Origin: a bacterium
Lineage (GTDB): Bacteria; Verrucomicrobiota; Kiritimatiellia; UBA8416; CAMZLY01
Assembly: GCA_030632465.1 (NCBI GenBank)
Contig: DAOVUR010000011.1
Span: 1 to 16,846 of the forward strand
Direction: 5' to 3'
DNA length: 16,846 bases
The notes beneath the pieces were generated by a model. It saw only the letters and a program-made list of their open reading frames with translations. It did not search any database and was not told the DNA's origin. Of the stretch, positions 14,280 to 16,846 are shown one piece after another (the stretch's first letter is position 1; each line of letters starts with the position of its first letter). Made by a program: the position numbers and the translations under genes.

Positions 14280-16544
14280 ATGCATGACATTAAGACAAAG
14301 CCCATTAGAAAAACTGCTCTTATTAGCACGATACTGATTGCCACCGTCGCCCTACTCTTTAGCACTGCTAAAGTGAAAGCAGAGATTACTACACCATTCC
14401 GAGGCATAGCAACCAACAACGCCCCTATCGAAGCAACAGCTGACGATCTAAACTACGACCGCAAGACCGGTAAAGTTATCGCCAAGGGTAATGTTGTTAT
14501 TACTAAAGGTGTCGTAACACTAAAGGCTGAATACGTTCGTGTAAACATGAAAACAGAAACTGCTCATGCATACGGAAACGTAAGACTCTTTGATGGCGAA
14601 ACAGTATGGACAGGAACAAGCCTAGACTATGACTTCAACAAGAAGACTGGTAAAGCATCAGGATTCACTGGTTCATCAGGTACCTTCCGTATACTTGAAA
14701 ATGAGTCTGTTGAAAAGACAGGTAAAAACACCTTTGTCTTGCATAATGCGCTAGTAACCACCTGTACCAATACAGCTATTCACGACTGCCATTACAGAGT
14801 TAAAGCTAAAAAAGTTGAACTAGTTCAAGACGATTACCTCAAAGTGCGCGGCGCAAAATTCTACCTTGGTAAAGTCCCATGCATGTACCTCCCTTACTGG
14901 AGAAGAAATATGGATGACGACTTTGGTTGGGAATTGGAACCAGGGCATAGTGGTCGTTTGGGATACTTTTTGCGCGCAGCTTACCGCTACAGAATGAACG
15001 AAGTATTTAGAGGTAAAACTCACCTGGACCTCTATTCGGAACGTGGCGTAGGTGTTGGACAAGACTTATTCTGGGAATCACACTCTTTCGGTACTGGTGG
15101 TATTGAAACATACTTTATTTCTGATGATCTACCCGTACCTGAAAATGAAAACCCAGACACCTACGGGGTGGAGCCTGAACGCTATAGAGTAAAAGTAGAT
15201 CACTTTGTATCTCTATCTCCAAAAGACTCTATCTTAGTAAGAGGAAACTATCTCAGTGATAAATATATCCTGCGTGACTTCTTCGAAGATGAATACAGAG
15301 TAACACCTGTACCTGAAAATGATATTACCTACACTCATCTTTCAGATAACTACACCTTCAATATCCTCGCCCGTAGTCGCGTAAATGACTTTTTTGAGAG
15401 TGTTAATAGAATACCTGAAGCATCTCTTAACTTTGTCCGTCAACAGATCAAAGACAGCTCATTCTACTACGAAAGCCGGACCTCTGCCGGATATATTGAA
15501 CGCACTTTTGCCGTAGATGAAAACAGCTCTGCCGAAAGCGCTGACTACTCGTCAGGTCGCTTTGATACAGTACATCGCATCTACAGACCATCACGCCACT
15601 TCGGCTTTCTTAACCTAGTACCTCGCGCAGGTATACGTGGAACATACTATTCAGAAACTGGACATACTGAGTATATGACCAATACGGTTGCTATAACGCA
15701 GACAAACTCACTACAGACAATCATGCAGACAAACTCTGTGCCATTCATCGTCAGTGACGGAAGTGGTTTCAGAGAACAGTTTGAGATCGGAATGGAAGCG
15801 TCATTTAAAGCATTCAAGATATGGGAAGGCAAAAATGGTAAAGCCCCATTACGCCATGTTGCAGAACCATATATCGATTTTTCATACAAGTCAGAGCCAT
15901 CCCTTCTGCCAGGTGATCTTTACCAATTTGATTCAATTGATACGCTCGCTAAGAACAACAAAATTAAACTCGGTATGCGTAACAAACTACAGATCAAACG
16001 CGCAAGCGGTTCTGCCAACCTGATCGATATTGACCTATACACACACGTGAATTTTGAGCCTGAAGGAGATAATAATTCACTCGAGAATTTCGTTCTCGAT
16101 ACCGAAATGTATCCAACAGACTGGATGCGCTTAGATTTCGATGGTGTATACAACACTCAAAACAGCACACTTCACACCTTCAACTCCCGCATACAGATGA
16201 AGCCTAGAGATAAATGGGAACTCTACCTTGAACATCGTCATATCGACTCTGTTAGCGATCTAATATTAACAAGTCTAACCATCAAACCAACTCACAACTG
16301 GCACTACAACGTGTATGGACGTTATGAAGCTGAAACAAGCAGATTCGAAGAAGGTGGTGGTTATATCCAGCGCAACTTCGATTGCATGGTATTCCGCTTA
16401 GCCACACGTTACCTACCTGGCTACACTCGTGACGACGGCATTGAAGAAGAGGATGATGTTAAAGTGATGTTCGAATTCTGGCTAAAAGCCATTCCAGGCC
16501 TAGGCTTCCAGAATACTGACAATAGAGGATATCATGGCATCTAA
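14280..16544 (+). CDS. lptD: LPS-assembly outer-membrane protein LptD
   Basis: A 754-residue exported protein. A signal peptide covers about 1-34 (cleavage near KVKA). Next is an OstA/LptA-type beta-jellyroll (about 48-200: EATADDLNYDRKTGKVIAKGNVVI), which receives LPS from the periplasmic bridge, and then a long beta-barrel domain to the C-terminus with alternating aromatic strands. Cysteines occur at 162, 170, 201 and 702. E. coli LptD needs disulfides between its N-terminal domain and barrel, so a 162/170/201 to 702 link is possible but unproven. The length is close to E. coli LptD (784). The presence of the gene implies an LPS-bearing outer membrane. Its last 11 bp overlap the next start codon. 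The loop around residues 473-490 contains two QTNS repeats. Confidence 0.88.
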   Translation: MHDIKTKPIRKTALISTILIATVALLFSTAKVKAEITTPFRGIATNNAPIEATADDLNYDRKTGKVIAKGNVVITKGVVTLKAEYVRVNMKTETAHAYGNVRLFDGETVWTGTSLDYDFNKKTGKASGFTGSSGTFRILENESVEKTGKNTFVLHNALVTTCTNTAIHDCHYRVKAKKVELVQDDYLKVRGAKFYLGKVPCMYLPYWRRNMDDDFGWELEPGHSGRLGYFLRAAYRYRMNEVFRGKTHLDLYSERGVGVGQDLFWESHSFGTGGIETYFISDDLPVPENENPDTYGVEPERYRVKVDHFVSLSPKDSILVRGNYLSDKYILRDFFEDEYRVTPVPENDITYTHLSDNYTFNILARSRVNDFFESVNRIPEASLNFVRQQIKDSSFYYESRTSAGYIERTFAVDENSSAESADYSSGRFDTVHRIYRPSRHFGFLNLVPRAGIRGTYYSETGHTEYMTNTVAITQTNSLQTIMQTNSVPFIVSDGSGFREQFEIGMEASFKAFKIWEGKNGKAPLRHVAEPYIDFSYKSEPSLLPGDLYQFDSIDTLAKNNKIKLGMRNKLQIKRASGSANLIDIDLYTHVNFEPEGDNNSLENFVLDTEMYPTDWMRLDFDGVYNTQNSTLHTFNSRIQMKPRDKWELYLEHRHIDSVSDLILTSLTIKPTHNWHYNVYGRYEAETSRFEEGGGYIQRNFDCMVFRLATRYLPGYTRDDGIEEEDDVKVMFEFWLKAIPGLGFQNTDNRGYHGI

Positions 16545-16846
16545 CTCTTCGTTAGAATATGACCCCATATTGTACGGAGCAAATTCTGATACCGGACTTG
16601 TCGCTATAGAGCACCTACAAGACAAGTCCGGACCGGACCAGATGGTTCTGTTTGTCAGAGATCATGATAAGATCACAGAACAGACAGAACTATTCGAACC
16701 TTTTCTAATTGCCGACAAAACAATCTTTACCGACTGCCCAGTGCCACATAAACAAACAGCACTTGATGGCGCACATCCCATTAATCTACATGTTACTTTC
16801 AGCTCATGGAAGGAACTACTAGAAGCCAGAAAATGGCTGTCGGGAA
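16534..16846 (+). CDS. N-terminus of probable family B DNA polymerase (partial)
   Basis: An open frame starts at ATG 16534, inside the end of lptD, and runs off the window after 104 codons. AGAGGA (16524-16529) is a fair Shine-Dalgarno. The visible part (ILYGANSDTGLVAIEHL, then MVLFVRDHDKITEQTELFEPFLIAD, then HVTFSSWKELLEARKWL) resembles the N-terminal domain of archaeal/DNA polymerase II-like family B polymerases. These begin by describing a reportable strand pair followed by a -FxPFL- block. No exonuclease or polymerase motif is in the window, so this is recognition by pattern only. The 11-bp overlap suggests translational coupling with lptD. Confidence 0.5.
   Translation, partial: MASNSSLEYDPILYGANSDTGLVAIEHLQDKSGPDQMVLFVRDHDKITEQTELFEPFLIADKTIFTDCPVPHKQTALDGAHPINLHVTFSSWKELLEARKWLSG

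Noticed and set aside
15697..15737. Tandem QTNS coding repeat in lptD
   Set aside because: Only two imperfect units in a probable surface loop of the barrel; this is ordinary loop variation.

Overview
The window is a compact bacterial chromosome segment of a Gram-negative (diderm) organism: it encodes the outer-membrane LPS-assembly protein LptD, a periplasmic PpiD/SurA-like chaperone and a full rod-shape/cell-elongation cluster. The gene mix (stand-alone RRM protein with an RGG-like tail, RdgC, a hexosamine-kinase-type phosphotransferase, RNase E/G next to rodA, and what looks like a family B DNA polymerase after lptD), together with palindromic intergenic repeats, suggests the PVC group, perhaps Verrucomicrobiota/Kiritimatiellota. 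That placement is an inference from gene content, not something the sequence proves.

Layout. Positions 1-562 carry no convincing gene: three copies of a REP-like palindrome, CA-rich tracts, another imperfect palindrome and, just before the first gene, an array of palindromic sites spaced exactly 11 bp apart. Then come an RRM RNA-binding protein (563-868) and a half-size ferritin-like protein (917-1147) on the plus strand, facing cutA and rdgC on the minus strand. An AT-rich divergent gap (2574-2893) leads to a secreted FecR-like protein that ends at a strong intrinsic terminator. The ribosome binding site of the next gene, a membrane-anchored PpiD/SurA-like chaperone, lies directly behind that terminator. 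A phosphotransferase of the hexosamine-kinase type follows a 97-bp leader with overlapping inverted repeats and a possible 10-residue leader peptide.

From 6980 to the end everything is on the plus strand and tightly packed: mreB, mreC, mreD, mrdA (PBP2) and rodA, then an RNase E/G family gene, lptD, and the start of a gene resembling a family B DNA polymerase that overlaps lptD by 11 bp. MreB/C/D position and regulate the elongation machine; RodA polymerises glycan and PBP2 cross-links it. LptD delivers LPS to the outer membrane, so wall and outer-membrane growth are encoded together, with an RNA-processing enzyme between them.

Most of the window is housekeeping. I did not find a clear new defence or mobile system. 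The points that most deserve a second look are the phased operator-like array before the RRM gene, the half-ferritin, the switch-like leader before the phosphotransferase, and the terminator abutting the chaperone gene.
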